A stretch of DNA of 7,171 bases from Terriglobales bacterium. Lineage in GTDB: Bacteria; Acidobacteriota; Terriglobia; Terriglobales; Acidobacteriaceae. The notes under the pieces were generated by a model. It was not told the origin of the DNA, did not search any database, and was given only the letters and a program-made list of their open reading frames with translations. Within the stretch, counting starts at the first letter, position 1. Every line of letters starts with the position of its first letter. Position numbers and translations under genes: made by a program. The DNA lies in contig JAFAWN010000009.1 in the NCBI GenBank assembly GCA_019241735.1, positions 1-7,171 on the forward strand, read 5' to 3'. Of this stretch, positions 6,190-7,171 are shown piece after piece.

Positions 6190-7171
6190 CTAGCCGGTAT
6201 ACACCAGTTCCACGACAGTGCAGTCGTCACTCAAGGGAGTGCCGCCGCAGAAATTCGCCACTGCGGCAAAAATATCCTCCAGCTTTCCTTTTTGAGCAGC
6301 GGTCTCCAGGCGTTCGTTGTCGAAAAAATCTCCCCGGGCATTTTCCGCCTCGGTGACCCCATCCGTGACCAGCACCAGGCGGTCGCCGGGATGCAGATTG
6401 CAGCGGTCACTTTCATATGTCGCATCCGGCAGCAGGCCCACCGGCAGATTGCCGTGACCGGGGCGGATGATTTCTTTATTGCATACCAGCAGCGGGGGCA
6501 CGTGGCCGCAGTTGACGTATTCCAGCTCCCCGTCGCGTCGCAGCCGGGCGATAATCACGGTCGCATATTTTTCGCCGATGTGCTTATAGGTAAAGAATCG
6601 ATTGACGGCCGCGACAATTTCGGGCAGCGGAGTGCGCGAGATGAGCTGCGAATAGATCATCCCCTGCAAGGTCGATGCCAATAAAGCCGCCGAGACACCC
6701 TTCCCGCTGACGTCCGCCAGGACAATAGCCAGCCCGTCTTCAGTGTTGACGGCGTCGAAAAAGTCGCCGCCAATCTCTTTGCAGGAGAGATTCCGCCCGC
6801 CCATGCGCGCGAATGGGACCTCAGGAATGGTAACCGCCATTAATCCCTGCTGAATGGATGCCGCGATCGCCAGCTCCTGCTGATAGCGCCGGGACGCCTC
6901 TTCGGCCTGCACCAACCGCGCATTTTCAATGAGCGATGCCGCTTCAGTCGCGATCACGCGCAAAATATCATTGCTCACGCTCGAGATATCGCGGGAGGCG
7001 AAGCGCGAATCCACATATAAAGCTCCCATGACCTCGCCCAGGCTGGTTCCGGGAGCAGCATCAGCGTCGCGCTTGCTCTGTATCTGCGGCTTGCGCAGCG
7101 GAATGCAGATCACCGTCCGGAGATCGTAGGCAACAATGCTTTGCCTTCCCGCCAGATCGAGAGAGTCGCTT
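6190..7171 (-). CDS. GAF-SpoIIE/RsbU-type serine phosphatase (PP2C family), 5' end beyond the window
   Basis: A partial gene: 326 residues are visible and the frame stays open to the right edge, so the GTG at 7113 is internal, not the start. The visible N-terminal part reads as the second half of a GAF domain (IVAYDLRTVICIPLR, GALYVDSRFASRD), then an amphipathic linker helix (TEAASLIENARLVQAEEASR). The SpoIIE/PP2C-type phosphatase domain fills the last 215 or so residues. Its metal-binding acids are visible in GGDFFD, LADVSGKG, LVTDGVTEAEN and SDDCTVVEL, with NCGHVPPLL between; all are intact, so it should be active. Such enzymes usually dephosphorylate anti-sigma-factor antagonists in partner-switching control, with the GAF part sensing a ligand. 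No kinase or antagonist gene is in view. Further N-terminal domains (FHA or PAS, for example) may lie outside. The downstream neighbour is the symporter, 39 bases on. Confidence 0.92.
   Translation of the reverse strand, partial: SDSLDLAGRQSIVAYDLRTVICIPLRKPQIQSKRDADAAPGTSLGEVMGALYVDSRFASRDISSVSNDILRVIATEAASLIENARLVQAEEASRRYQQELAIAASIQQGLMAVTIPEVPFARMGGRNLSCKEIGGDFFDAVNTEDGLAIVLADVSGKGVSAALLASTLQGMIYSQLISRTPLPEIVAAVNRFFTYKHIGEKYATVIIARLRRDGELEYVNCGHVPPLLVCNKEIIRPGHGNLPVGLLPDATYESDRCNLHPGDRLVLVTDGVTEAENARGDFFDNERLETAAQKGKLEDIFAAVANFCGGTPLSDDCTVVELVYTG

Noticed and set aside
6292..6684. + strand frame (130 codons) opposite the phosphatase domain
   Set aside because: It is antisense to the conserved PP2C motifs, with no start signal or family resemblance.

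Overview
The window reads as ordinary chromosomal DNA of a moderately GC-rich Gram-negative-type bacterium. Most of it is visibly GC-rich; bases 61-180 are only about 40% GC by hand count. An exported RlpA-like protein, an uncharacterised SSS-family symporter and a SpoIIE/RsbU-type phosphatase with a GAF region, next to a bacterial GH15 enzyme, recall Acidobacteriota. That assignment is inference from gene types and protein flavour, not proof.

Layout. Bases 1-319 hold no supportable gene: an AT-rich stretch with two short dyads, then a plausible promoter (179-207) and leader for a short RlpA-like protein (320-805, +). pyrF follows 25 bases later (831-1538, +). A 59-residue zinc-ribbon protein (1640-1819, -) converges on pyrF and diverges from a large GH15 glucoamylase/glucodextranase-family enzyme (1918-4317, +) across a 98-base gap. 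The GH15 gene converges on an SSS-family sodium/solute symporter (4345-6150, -), with a hairpin in the 27-base gap. Upstream of the symporter on the same strand is the 3' part of a GAF-SpoIIE/RsbU phosphatase gene (6190 to beyond 7171, -), cut by the right edge.

Function. rlpA (cell wall) and pyrF (UMP synthesis) are close but not functionally linked. The GH15 enzyme has no visible signal peptide, so it probably releases glucose from alpha-glucans inside the cell, for example storage glycogen or imported oligosaccharides. The symporter and phosphatase are probably co-transcribed, but the symporter substrate cannot be read from the sequence.

I found no convincing new multi-gene system, mobile element, CRISPR array, tRNA or rRNA. 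The points most worth a second look are the start of rlpA, a possible leaderless pyrF transcript, the small zinc-ribbon gene, the C-terminal domain of the GH15 enzyme, and the phosphatase-symporter pairing.
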